A DNA stretch of 64,000 bases, taken from assembly GCF_037892545.1 (NCBI RefSeq), contig NZ_JBBKBG010000010.1, forward strand, positions 4,970 through 68,969, in the 5' to 3' direction. The notes below the pieces were generated by a model. That model was not told where the DNA came from. It saw only the letters and a list, made by a program, of their open reading frames with translations, and did no database searches. The position numbers were made by a program, and so were the translations under genes. How positions within the stretch are numbered: the first letter of the stretch is position 1; each line of letters opens with the position of its first letter. This document shows positions 8,612 through 17,235 of the stretch, piece after piece. The DNA is from Pseudogracilibacillus sp037892545. Its GTDB lineage: Bacteria; Bacillota; Bacilli; Bacillales; Amphibacillaceae.

Positions 8612-8694
8612 AAAGGGAAATTCACTTGTTTTCTATTTTTATACAGAAAAAAGGTGCTAGTGGATTTTCCCACCAGCACCATATATTGTAGAGC
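8612..8694 (+). repeat. 83-bp direct repeat, left copy, with terminator
   Basis: Matches 15579-15661 at 80 of 83 positions in the same orientation. It contains a stem (arms near 8653-8662 and 8671-8680, GGTGCTAGTGG against CCACCAGCACC) with an A-run on its left, so on the minus strand it acts as a terminator for the iclR gene. Together with the right copy it brackets 6.9 kb of catabolic genes. Confidence 0.9.
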
Positions 8695-8797
8695 AAAAAG
8701 TAATCAAATACATATATGTACCCTATCCAAATACTGAGTAAATTATATTTCCTGCGATTTCATATCTTTCGAGAATCATGGGGGGCACATGGATGAA

Positions 8798-9571
8798 TTA
8801 TGATATAGATTTACCAATCTTATTTGCTCCGTTCTTTAAGCTTGTAACATAATACATTAATTTACTTTTTTCAAAATGTGAATCTGGCATAAAAACACTT
8901 AAAACTGCAACTACCTTAGACTCCTCAAAATTAAAAATTGGAACTGAAATGCCAACAGCTCCCTGAACATGTTCACTGTTGGTATAACCATACCCTTTCT
9001 CTAAAATCTCATTTATTGACCTTTTTAACTGTTCTGTTGTAACCAAAGTATTTTCAGTATGCGCACGCAACTCCAAGTTGGAAATAAAAGTTTCTTTTTC
9101 AGATTCGTTATAATCCTTTATAATATAAGCAAGATGTGTCTTACCTGCTGTTCCGGTAGCTAGGGGAAATGCACTTCCTATCTCTTGACTCCATTTTATA
9201 ATCGAAGGACTCTCCTCTCCTTCAATAAAAGAATAATAGGAATTTTCTCCGTGCACTATGCTCAAGTAGACTGATTCCTTAAATTCCATTGCTAGTTTTT
9301 TAATAATAGGTCGAGCAACAATTCTTATATCATGATCTATCATATTATATAGTCTTAAAATATTTGGGGCCGCTAAGGAGTATTCTTTTGATTGTTCTCG
9401 CTGTATAAAACCCGTCGTACTCAGAGAATCTACTAATCTGTAAGCAGCTGGTAAACTTATTTCTAAAGCACTAGCAATATCCCCCACTGAAAGATACTTT
9501 TCCTTGGAAAATAACATTAATGCGTTTAAGGTCCTCTCCGCAACTAAAGAGCCTTTATTTTTCTTATCCAT
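8798..9571 (-). CDS. IclR-family transcriptional regulator
   Basis: A 257-residue regulator with an N-terminal winged helix-turn-helix (about residues 8-68, including DIASALEISLPAAYRLVDSL) and a C-terminal effector domain. The effector part shows the IclR hallmarks GTAGKTHLAY near 140 and AVGISVPIF near 205. An AGAGGTG site precedes the ATG. It is the last gene of the island, on the same strand as the enzymes but separated from them by about 600 bases, so it is probably transcribed alone. It most likely senses the pathway substrate or an intermediate. An extended -10 (TGCTATAAT, minus strand) lies upstream near 9620. Confidence 0.92.
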   Translation of the reverse strand: MDKKNKGSLVAERTLNALMLFSKEKYLSVGDIASALEISLPAAYRLVDSLSTTGFIQREQSKEYSLAAPNILRLYNMIDHDIRIVARPIIKKLAMEFKESVYLSIVHGENSYYSFIEGEESPSIIKWSQEIGSAFPLATGTAGKTHLAYIIKDYNESEKETFISNLELRAHTENTLVTTEQLKRSINEILEKGYGYTNSEHVQGAVGISVPIFNFEESKVVAVLSVFMPDSHFEKSKLMYYVTSLKNGANKIGKSIS

Positions 9572-10177
9572 CCAAACACCTCTTGAAGTTTCTTTACTAT
9601 TAATTATTATAATTTATTAATTATAGCATATAACATACAAAAGAATCATTTTCCCATATAAACTTAACTCAACCATTCCTCCTAAAATATTTCATATCTT
9701 TATACGCCTTATAGTATTAACAAATAGTGAATGACAATAAGATTTTACGTTCACTACTCCAACTAAAAGAATAAACAGCATTTTAGCTTGTGTTCACATC
9801 GCTCATTTTAGCGCTATTCTAGTCAGAATCTTCCATGATGAAGAACAATCGTGATTTTATTATGAATGATGTGATAAGGTAAATATCCTTTTTCAGCCTA
9901 AGCAGATAAATTAGGATGCATGAGGTTAGAGCGTAAGTAATTTAGAATAGTAAAAACACGAACAATAAATAATAGGAAACCGCCGCTTCAAAAATGTATT
10001 TTGGTTGCTACGGACCGTTCCCGACTTCTAGCACCTCCACTATCATGTCGGTCTAGTAATTTTCGGACACTACTTCTCCCATAGTTGTCATCATACATTT
10101 CTACGCTTCACCTAATTATCGCTCGTGTTTTCATTACCTCTTTTGCTTTGTCTCAGCCTCATGCAGAAAAATAATAA
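9572..10177. other. Gene-free spacer with decayed inverted element
   Basis: A 606-base stretch without a credible gene. It contains the iclR promoter region, copy B of a 47-base repeat (9894-9940) and a pair of imperfect inverted arms of about 50 bases at 9918-9968 and 10116-10164, both running from GCATGAGG to a core AAAACACGA. The arms enclose 147 bases, which suggests a decayed MITE-like element. No transposase fragment was found inside it. Confidence 0.5.
9894..9940 (+). repeat. 47-bp dispersed repeat, copy B
   Basis: Aligns with 8333-8379 with five substitutions. It overlaps the left arm of the inverted element at 9918-9968. A shorter related word (CAGCCTCATGCAG) occurs at 10154-10166. 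Confidence 0.7.
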
Positions 10178-11122
10178 TTATTTTCCTTGAAACCAATTCT
10201 GAACATTTTCATACATCATTGTATGAATTTGTTCCTCCGTCGCCCCTTCTTTACGCAATTTAGGAATAACTTCATCTATTAAAAATTCAATGGACCAATT
10301 AGGGACTAATTGATTAACCTGTTCATCCGTATACCAATCAATATTACAACAGTAATCTTGAGAAAGGAAAATACGATTCGCATATCCTTGGTTTAAAAGT
10401 TCAAGAAGTGTACTATGTCTCTTTTCATATTCCAATGGTGGTTGTCCAAAACGATCTGCCCCAATATATACACCACTATCTAATATTTGCTTAATATAAT
10501 CTAAATCATCTGAGTCACCTGTATGACCAATCATAATCGAATTTGGATTTACTCCTTCTTCTTTAAAGATTTCCAATTGTTTTAAACCATTGCCACTTGC
10601 AGGATGGGAATGAGTCATAATTGGTACTCCTGTATGCTTTTGTGCACGTGCTATTGCACGAAAAACTTTATCCAAATCAGGAGTAATTCCCGGAGCATCC
10701 GCGGCACATTTTAAAAAGCCGGCTTTAATAGGAGTATTTTGAATACCGACTTCAATATCATAAATAAACGCATCTGTCATATAATCAATATCACGGTTTT
10801 GGAAATGCATTGGAATTTCTGTAAAAGAATAGATTCCAGTCGCTGTAATAATTTGCACCCCAGTTTCTTGAGATACCTTTTCTAAAAATCGAACATCTCG
10901 TCCCATCCCAACTACAGTTGGATCACATATCGTTTTTACACCCTGCGCTTTTACAGCTTGTACCCCTTTCACAGCTTTTTGATAAATTTCCTCTTCATCA
11001 TATAGATGAGGGAATTGTATTGCTACAGTTTCCGATCTAAGGAGAAGGTGTTCATGAACAAGCGTACAACCCAAATCTTCAACTTTGACTTTTCCTAAAA
11101 CAGTATTAACAAATCCCATCAT
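10178..11122 (-). CDS. Phosphotriesterase-family metal hydrolase (probable lactonase)
   Basis: A 314-residue TIM-barrel amidohydrolase of the phosphotriesterase family. All expected metal ligands are visible: the HxH motif in VHEHLLL near residue 23, the bridging lysine in FLKCAADAPG near 155, histidines in MTHSHPA near 188 and IGHTGDSDD near 216, and the aspartate in SQDYCCNIDW near 270. Members of this family are often lactonases, which fits the two dehydrogenases beside it. An AGAGGAG site precedes two adjacent ATG codons (11122 or 11119). It is the last enzyme gene of the island operon, 102 bases after the zinc dehydrogenase gene. Confidence 0.88.
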   Translation of the reverse strand: MMGFVNTVLGKVKVEDLGCTLVHEHLLLRSETVAIQFPHLYDEEEIYQKAVKGVQAVKAQGVKTICDPTVVGMGRDVRFLEKVSQETGVQIITATGIYSFTEIPMHFQNRDIDYMTDAFIYDIEVGIQNTPIKAGFLKCAADAPGITPDLDKVFRAIARAQKHTGVPIMTHSHPASGNGLKQLEIFKEEGVNPNSIMIGHTGDSDDLDYIKQILDSGVYIGADRFGQPPLEYEKRHSTLLELLNQGYANRIFLSQDYCCNIDWYTDEQVNQLVPNWSIEFLIDEVIPKLRKEGATEEQIHTMMYENVQNWFQGK

Positions 11123-11224
11123 TTACTCTCCTCTCAAAATATCTTTTTATCAAGTTACTTTTTAACATTAAGGCGTTTTCCATCGAAAATAATTTTTCCT
11201 GTCAATAATAGCTTATTTTCTTTC

Positions 11225-12232
11225 TTAGTTCATTTTTATAATAGACTTTAATACTTTCTGTTGATTAGCATCTGAAAAAGCAATTGCACCATCTACTAAG
11301 GGATAAATGGAAATAATATTTTTTAATAGTTCTTTATACTTGTCTAATATAACAAAAGCTTGTTGGAAATCACTAGATTTAAAACCGTAGCTTGACAGAA
11401 CATTAATTTCTCCTCTTACCATCATGTTCACTGGGAATTTAACATCTTGCTCGTATAAAGCAACTAATACGGATGTTCCACCTTTTTTTAATCTAAACAT
11501 ACCTGTTTCCGCAGCAATCGAAGAACCCGAACATTCAAATAGGAAGTCAAAGTCTTTCATTTTAGGTGATGTGTCCTCCACAATCTCTGTTTCGATTCCA
11601 AAACTCTTTGCATGACGAAGCCTGTGTTCCCAGTCTTTTTCTAATCCGGAAATAGTTACATTTGCACCATAACTTTTTGCTGTTATTGCTACAAACAAAC
11701 CTATAATACCGCAACCTTGAACGAGAACATTTTGATTTTTTATGCTATTTCCAACTTTCCCCACGGCATTTAAAGCAACAGATAATGGTTCTGTCATTGC
11801 CGCTAAATTGGAAGGAAGTGTTTCAGGTATTTGGTGAATTTGATTCTCTTTAACTTTGACGAATTCAGCCATTCCCCCATCACAATGTAAGCCAAATATT
11901 TTTATATTCGAACAAATATTCCTTTGCCCATTTAAGCATTGCTCACATTCATTACAATAAATTCCTGGTTCTACAACGACACGCGAGTTCAATAAATGTT
12001 TCTTATTAGAATCTTCATGCATTTCTATTATATATCCTGATAATTCATGACCTAACACAATAGGTTTTGGTACAAACTCATATCCTTTAGCGTGATTTGC
12101 TGCGTGCAAATCACTTCCACAAACTCCACAATACTCTACCTTTATTAATACCTCATCTTTTTCAAGAGAAGGTTTTGGCTTTTCTTCAACCTTAAATTCG
12201 TTTATAGTTTCAGTTTTAACTAATGCCTTCAT
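11225..12232 (-). CDS. Zinc-dependent medium-chain alcohol/polyol dehydrogenase
   Basis: A 335-residue medium-chain dehydrogenase. The catalytic-zinc region reads EYCGVCGSDLHAANH near residue 33 and GHELSGYI near 62. The four structural-zinc cysteines are in CNECEQCLNGQRNIC near 93. The Rossmann motif is GCGIIGLFVAITA near 172. It resembles sorbitol, threonine or butanediol dehydrogenases and probably oxidises a hydroxyl of the island substrate with NAD. An AAAGGAGGG site precedes the ATG. It lies 82 bases after the SDR gene in the same direction. The specificity cannot be read from the sequence. Confidence 0.9.
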   Translation of the reverse strand: MKALVKTETINEFKVEEKPKPSLEKDEVLIKVEYCGVCGSDLHAANHAKGYEFVPKPIVLGHELSGYIIEMHEDSNKKHLLNSRVVVEPGIYCNECEQCLNGQRNICSNIKIFGLHCDGGMAEFVKVKENQIHQIPETLPSNLAAMTEPLSVALNAVGKVGNSIKNQNVLVQGCGIIGLFVAITAKSYGANVTISGLEKDWEHRLRHAKSFGIETEIVEDTSPKMKDFDFLFECSGSSIAAETGMFRLKKGGTSVLVALYEQDVKFPVNMMVRGEINVLSSYGFKSSDFQQAFVILDKYKELLKNIISIYPLVDGAIAFSDANQQKVLKSIIKMN

Positions 12233-12314
12233 AAAATCCCTCCTTTAAAAAGTCTTTACCATGTACTACTCAGACTTTCATTATCTTCTTTTTTTTACAC
12301 AATATTGAATTACC

Positions 12315-13115
12315 CTATCTTAACAATCCACCCGTTACATCAATAACAGTTCCAGTCACATAATCAGATTGATTCGTAGTTAAAAATTCAATGACGTTTG
12401 CACAATCTTCTGGTGTTCCTAATCGCTTTAATGCAGTTTGGTCTGAATAAGTTTCTACTCCTGCTTTTTTAAACTGTTCATTTAATCGACCAGTTCCAAT
12501 ATACCCTGGTGCAATTGCATTAACTGTTATATTGTGCGGTCCTAAATCTTGTGCTAAATATTTCGTATAATTTACAATTGCTGCTTTTGTTGCTGCATAA
12601 TGAGAATAATTACCACCTGGTTGTGCTTGCAAGCCAGTCACAGAAGTTACGGTTACAATTTTACCGGAACCTTTCTTCTTCATTCCTGCTGCAACAGCTT
12701 CCACACTATGAATCGTTCCAAACAAGTTTCTTTCTAAAACAATTTGTAATTCGTTCGGTTTTATTTCAGAAGCTTTATTACCTTCAAGTGGACCTGTACC
12801 TCCACCCGCGTTCGCAACTAAAATATCAACTTCGCCTAAATGTTTTGTTATCTCTGAGAATGCCTCTTGAACTTGATCTTTCTTTGAAATATCAGCTTCT
12901 GCTCCAAATGCCTTTACACCTAATTCCTTTAATTCATCAACAACTGTTTCATACTGTTCTCCGATAAATTCACCTTCAAATTGTTCATAAGACTTTAAAT
13001 CAATGTCAATTATCCCTACATCTGCACCCAGCTTTGCTAGTTTTAATGCATAGGCACGACCTAACCCTCGAGCGGCACCCGTTACTACTGCAACTTTTCC
13101 AGTTAATTTTCCCAT
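12315..13115 (-). CDS. Short-chain dehydrogenase/reductase
   Basis: A 266-residue classical SDR. The cofactor motif is TGAARGLGRAYA near residue 12, NAG is near 103 (VANAGGG) and the catalytic Tyr-x3-Lys is YAATK near 177 with an upstream Ser in VTSVTGL. The C-terminus has the AIAPGYIGT loop. A residue of the first beta-strand region, DIDLKS, suggests NAD preference. It is 17 bases downstream of the TPP-enzyme gene, so co-transcribed and probably coupled. It is likely a second oxidation step of the island pathway. Confidence 0.9.
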   Translation of the reverse strand: MGKLTGKVAVVTGAARGLGRAYALKLAKLGADVGIIDIDLKSYEQFEGEFIGEQYETVVDELKELGVKAFGAEADISKKDQVQEAFSEITKHLGEVDILVANAGGGTGPLEGNKASEIKPNELQIVLERNLFGTIHSVEAVAAGMKKKGSGKIVTVTSVTGLQAQPGGNYSHYAATKAAIVNYTKYLAQDLGPHNITVNAIAPGYIGTGRLNEQFKKAGVETYSDQTALKRLGTPEDCANVIEFLTTNQSDYVTGTVIDVTGGLLR

Positions 13116-13132
13116 CTAAAATTCTCCTTTTT

Positions 13133-14863
13133 TTATTTATTTATATCATCCATAACCCCAACCGGTGGTACATTATCTGGATCACTGTGTAAATCAATCA
13201 CAACCGTTTCATTGGCTTGGAATGCTTCATCAATTGCTGCTGGAATATCTTTAATAGTGTCCACTTTTATGCCTTTCACACCACATGCTTCAGCAATTTT
13301 TGTATGGTCAACAGGTGAAAAATCACAGATATTTGTATAGCGATCAAACATTGCTGTTTCAGCATATTTTTGATATCCAAGGATTCCATTATTAATTACA
13401 ACTATGACCACTTGAATGCCTAGTCTTTTACACGTTTCTAACTCGCTCCAAACATGCCCAAATCCACCATCTCCAACAAGACAAAACACTTTCCTATCTG
13501 GGTTAGCAATTTTTGCCCCCATTCCCATTGGCATTCCCCAACCTAAACCTGCAAGTCCACGAGGAAAAATAAACTTTCTGTCTTTAGTAGCTTTTAGATA
13601 GTTCGCATTCCAAACGGATGAGATGCTCGCATCTGCAACAATAATATGGTCATCTTCCAGTTTATTTTCCACTTCGTATAAAAATCTTTCCACTTTTATT
13701 TTTCCTGATTCAGCCGAATATATTTCTTTCATATCCTCTTTGTGTTTATCTCGAGATAATTGAATGAATTTTTCGACATTTTTGCGTGCATCCGTTCTTT
13801 TTTGAACACCTTTTTTCAATAGTCTTTCTTTTAAAGCTGCTAAAGTTAATTTTGCATCTCCAGCAAGTCGAAGGGATTCATAGTTTCGTCCAATTTCAAC
13901 CGGATCGATATCGATGTGAATATATTTAGCCTTTTCTGGTAAAAGCGTCCAGCTGTCCGTTCCATTTTGGTTAGTTCGATTACCAACTAGTACAATGACG
14001 TCAGCCTCTTGAACCATGGGTTTTAAGTGTTTACTAACTCCTCTTTTTCCCATATAATAACCAATCGGTCCCATACTTAATGGATGCTCTTCATCGACAG
14101 CACCTTTTCCCATAGTTGTAGTTGCAACAGCCAATGAACATGCTTCTTGTAATTCCCTAAGTTCATTTTGAGCCCCTGATGAGATGACACCACCACCAGC
14201 GTAAATAAATGGCTGTTTTGCTTCTTTTATAAGCTCTGCTGCTTCATCGATTTTTAATACATTTGCTGTCGTTCTATCCAGAGGAAACACGCCTGAATTC
14301 TCAGTTCTATTTTTATTAATCGCATATTCTTTTGTGTCAGTAATAATATCTTTTGGTAATAATAAAACAGTCGGTCCTGGTCTTCCACTAGTTGCTATTC
14401 TAAATGCGTTGTCGATATAATCTTCAATTCTTTCTTGAATTGGTATTCTTTTAGTCCATTTAGAAACTCCTTTAAATAATTCAATGTGGTCAATTTCTTG
14501 AAAGGCATTTTTCTCTTCCTGGTCTCTGGATACATCTTCCACAAGTGCAACAATTGGATAAGAAGCTTTATAAGCTTCTGCAAGTCCTGCAACCAATAAA
14601 GTAGCTGCCGGTCCATGTTGAGCCGTTACCACTGGTGTTGTATTTGTGCACATTGCAAATGCTTGTGCCATATATGTTCCTGAATTCTCTTGTCTATATC
14701 CAATTTGTTCTATCCCGATATCTGCGCAAGCAAGCGTAACAGTTGGAGGATTACTTTGTCCGAAAATATACTTCACACCATTTCGCTTTAAAGAGTATGC
14801 AATTCTCATAGCATTCGTCGCTTCACTTACACCTTGTAATTCTTTCACTACATTTTTATTCAT
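13133..14863 (-). CDS. Thiamine-diphosphate enzyme, acetolactate-synthase-like
   Basis: A 576-residue ThDP enzyme with the three-domain layout of acetolactate synthase: PYR domain to about 180, central domain about 200-340, PP domain about 390-560. The activating glutamate is Glu59 in GYRQENSG and the Mg-ThDP motif starts GDGGFGHVW near 458 and ends in NN. It would make or break a carbon-carbon bond next to a carbonyl. The gene context has no regulatory subunit and no ilv genes, so valine synthesis is unlikely and a catabolic lyase or decarboxylase role is preferred. The start at 14863 follows AAAGGAG; a longer open frame to 14893 lacks such a site. Confidence 0.88.
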   Translation of the reverse strand: MNKNVVKELQGVSEATNAMRIAYSLKRNGVKYIFGQSNPPTVTLACADIGIEQIGYRQENSGTYMAQAFAMCTNTTPVVTAQHGPAATLLVAGLAEAYKASYPIVALVEDVSRDQEEKNAFQEIDHIELFKGVSKWTKRIPIQERIEDYIDNAFRIATSGRPGPTVLLLPKDIITDTKEYAINKNRTENSGVFPLDRTTANVLKIDEAAELIKEAKQPFIYAGGGVISSGAQNELRELQEACSLAVATTTMGKGAVDEEHPLSMGPIGYYMGKRGVSKHLKPMVQEADVIVLVGNRTNQNGTDSWTLLPEKAKYIHIDIDPVEIGRNYESLRLAGDAKLTLAALKERLLKKGVQKRTDARKNVEKFIQLSRDKHKEDMKEIYSAESGKIKVERFLYEVENKLEDDHIIVADASISSVWNANYLKATKDRKFIFPRGLAGLGWGMPMGMGAKIANPDRKVFCLVGDGGFGHVWSELETCKRLGIQVVIVVINNGILGYQKYAETAMFDRYTNICDFSPVDHTKIAEACGVKGIKVDTIKDIPAAIDEAFQANETVVIDLHSDPDNVPPVGVMDDINK

Positions 14864-15033
14864 TTTAATTTCTCCTTTATTTAAAGACATCATACATCTC
14901 TACTATGAACCTTTTATTACTTATAGAAGTACAATCACTTTACAATTGATAGTTGAAAACCCTTTCATTACAAACTAAATTAATAAAATATAGAGGGTTG
15001 CACCTATCAGATTATAATAAATTGTGATTTCAC

Positions 15034-15339
15034 TCACTCGAACACAGGACGCAAAAAGCTCCTCTCATAACTTAAAATACACTTAGTTTCTAATGCGAAT
15101 TTATAAGCCTCTTGGCATTCTTCATCCGACGACATTTTTACCCGATACTCTTCATATGCTGCTAAACTTGGAAAAGTAAATAAGGCATAGGCAATATTAT
15201 TTGCGCTTTCATGCGGTAGAAACAAACCTTGATGTGTACCACCAAATTTAGTAACTAATCGAATCCATCTTTTACCATATTCTTCAAATTCCTCTAACTT
15301 GTAAGGATCGATCACATACTTCAAATAACAAGTAACCAT
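15034..15339 (-). CDS. NIPSNAP-family small protein
   Basis: A 101-residue ferredoxin-like alpha-beta protein of the NIPSNAP type. It has the opening CYLKYVIDPYKLEEFEEYGK and the later HQGLFLPHESANNIAYALF followed by a FPSLAAYEEYR helix. Such proteins often sit in catabolic operons with oxidoreductases and may bind or isomerise small organic compounds, but no fixed reaction is known. The start at 15339 is set by AAGGAGG. It is the first gene of the island operon, directly behind a strong promoter, and is separated from the TPP gene by 170 bases. Confidence 0.85.
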   Translation of the reverse strand: MVTCYLKYVIDPYKLEEFEEYGKRWIRLVTKFGGTHQGLFLPHESANNIAYALFTFPSLAAYEEYRVKMSSDEECQEAYKFALETKCILSYERSFLRPVFE

Positions 15340-15398
15340 TGTATACCTCCTTAGATTCAACTTTGCAATTTAACGTAAAATTTAACTTTTCCGAATAT

Positions 15399-15412
15399 CG
15401 TAATTAAATACG
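15399..15412. promoter_or_regulatory. Candidate operator of the island operon
   Basis: The near-palindrome CGTAATTAAATACG (two mismatches between arms) lies just downstream of the -10 element of the NIPSNAP promoter. That is a natural place for repression by the IclR protein encoded in the same island. No second identical copy was found upstream of iclR. Confidence 0.35.
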
Positions 15413-15427
15413 TTAATTGTATAATTT

Positions 15428-15456
15428 ATAATAAAGCACAACCTATTATATGTCAA
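15428..15456 (-). promoter_or_regulatory. Sigma-A promoter of the island operon
   Basis: Read on the minus strand, TTGACA is followed by a 17-base spacer and TATTAT, an almost ideal vegetative promoter. It points at the NIPSNAP gene about 90 bases away. Confidence 0.75.
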
Positions 15457-15578
15457 TAAATAATTTAAATAAATGGGATGAATTTGTTTGAAGGAAAGCA
15501 CCATTTTTTCCTAAAATAAGAAAATATAAATGATAAGAAGAATATATATAAAATGTTATGCAGACAAAATCTTAGTTC

Positions 15579-15661
15579 AAAGGGAAATTCACTTGTTTTC
15601 TATTTTTATACAGAAAAAAGGTGCCAGTGGATTTTTCCACCAGCACCATATATTGTAGGGC
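15579..15661 (+). repeat. 83-bp direct repeat, right copy, with terminator
   Basis: The partner of 8612-8694, with three substitutions. On the minus strand its stem (arms near 15620-15630 and 15637-15647) ends in a T-run and forms the natural terminator of the amylase-like gene that stops at 15699. The two copies share orientation and lie 6967 bases apart. Confidence 0.9.
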
Positions 15662-15698
15662 CATAAATATGACCATTTTGCATTGATATGCAACCTTT

Positions 15699-17207
15699 TT
15701 ATTTTTTCGCTTGTTGTTCACGTTTTTTCTGTTTAATGGATAACATAATAATCACTCCACCAAAAACAATAAATACTCCTACAACAAAACCAATAAATCC
15801 CCAGTTAAATCCTTTTCGTCCTTCAATGATAAAGACTTCTGCCGATTCTCTTTCCATTCCAATTAAAAATTCACCCTCATCGTTTGCACGAATCGTATCA
15901 TCATGGATTAAACCACGTAATTGGAATTCTTCATCAATCTCATCAATTGTTACCGTATGTGATTCACTATCATTATTAATCGCCACATAAATCGAACGAT
16001 CATCATACGTTCGCTTAAATAAGCTCATTCCTTGCTCAGACACGACGTGCTCTATATCACCATGGGTAAACTGTTTGTATTGTTTACGCATGGCAGCCAT
16101 TTGTGAAAACACATCTTTTACATCTGGATCTGCACTTGAATAATCTACAAAATATTGATTTTCAGGATATCCCGGTCCATACATCGGTACTTCAGAACCT
16201 TGATACACAATCGGTACTCCAGGAGTTAAATATAAATAGGCTAAAGCAATTTGCCATGTTGTAACGCGATTTCTCCCCTGATCTCCAAAGTTATTAGAGA
16301 AACGAGGAGTATTTAAGTTATCAACATATAATAAATCACGAATATCATTAGTCAATGACGTTTCTTCGAATACTTTCGAAACAGGTTCATCAGGCTTTGT
16401 TAACACTTCATTTGCTACGGTATAAAAATCTTGGTTTGCAATGGCATCTAAATGTTCATTTTCAAGTAAATGAGAGACATCTCCATCATTTTGTAAGGTT
16501 GTAGCAATAAGGTAGAAATTCGGGTCTTTTTTCTTCAATTCAAATGCAATAGTTTCTAATAGATCCCCATCTGTTTCATCTGCATGAGCAAATTGAAAAC
16601 CATCTACGTTCGCTTCTTCCATCCAAAATAATGCTACATCTTGTAAATATGCTTGTACTTCTTCATTTGATTGATCAAAGGCTACAACTTCTTCCAACCA
16701 TTCTGTCGCTTCATATGCTGGGGTTACTTCTACTTCTTTAAACCAATCTGGATGTTCTTCTACTAATGGACTTGATTTTGCCACATAGTTTAAAGGTATT
16801 TCTAACATAATTTTCATGCTTAAATCATGTGCTTTTTCCACTAATGCATGAATATCTTCCATTGAACCAAACTCTTCTTCCACTTCATAAAAATCTTCTA
16901 CCCAATATCCATGATATCCACCAACAGCATTTTCCATTACTGGTGATAAAGATATCATTGTAAATCCACCTTCTTCAATATCATCAATCATCTTTGTAAT
17001 TCCATCAATATCCCCGCCATTATACGTATATGGATCATGAATATCAACCTGATCACTCGATGCTTGACGGCCGTTATTATAACGGTCTACGAGAAGGTCA
17101 TAAATAATTTCATCTTGAATCGTCCTTTTATCATCCGCTTTTACTTGAAAAGGCATCATCGTAAAAACTAATAGAGGAACGATACATAAAACGAATAATC
17201 GCTTCAT
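15699..17207 (-). CDS. Membrane-anchored alpha-amylase homologue lacking catalytic residues
   Basis: A 502-residue GH13 protein with a signal peptide (residues 1-24), a TIM-barrel domain, a C-terminal beta domain and a membrane anchor (about 469-490) followed by a basic tail. It should face outward. The fold is clear (VDRYNNGRQA, GGYHGYWVEDFYEVEEEFG, LTPGVPIVYQGSEV) but the active site is not kept. The nucleophile position is Ala207 in DGFQFAHAD, the acid/base position is Thr236 in FYLIATTLQ, and the third carboxylate is Asn299 in VDNLNTPRF, with Leu298 in place of His. Region I is LEIPLNY. It is predicted to bind glycans without hydrolysing them. The start at 17207 follows TGGAGTG. Confidence 0.88.
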   Translation of the reverse strand: MKRLFVLCIVPLLVFTMMPFQVKADDKRTIQDEIIYDLLVDRYNNGRQASSDQVDIHDPYTYNGGDIDGITKMIDDIEEGGFTMISLSPVMENAVGGYHGYWVEDFYEVEEEFGSMEDIHALVEKAHDLSMKIMLEIPLNYVAKSSPLVEEHPDWFKEVEVTPAYEATEWLEEVVAFDQSNEEVQAYLQDVALFWMEEANVDGFQFAHADETDGDLLETIAFELKKKDPNFYLIATTLQNDGDVSHLLENEHLDAIANQDFYTVANEVLTKPDEPVSKVFEETSLTNDIRDLLYVDNLNTPRFSNNFGDQGRNRVTTWQIALAYLYLTPGVPIVYQGSEVPMYGPGYPENQYFVDYSSADPDVKDVFSQMAAMRKQYKQFTHGDIEHVVSEQGMSLFKRTYDDRSIYVAINNDSESHTVTIDEIDEEFQLRGLIHDDTIRANDEGEFLIGMERESAEVFIIEGRKGFNWGFIGFVVGVFIVFGGVIIMLSIKQKKREQQAKK

Positions 17208-17235
17208 AACAGACACTCCATTTTCTTTATTTTTC

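Larger units (their letters stand above)
8255..8797. other. Gene-free region holding repeats and an IS remnant
   Basis: This 543-base stretch has no intact gene. It contains a 47-base dispersed repeat (8333-8379), the degraded right end of an IS3-family element (to 8521), a hairpin with ACCCGCCGGGT at 8523-8533, and the left copy of an 83-base direct repeat (8612-8694) with a terminator. It looks like a scar of past insertion events bordering the island to its right. Confidence 0.7.
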
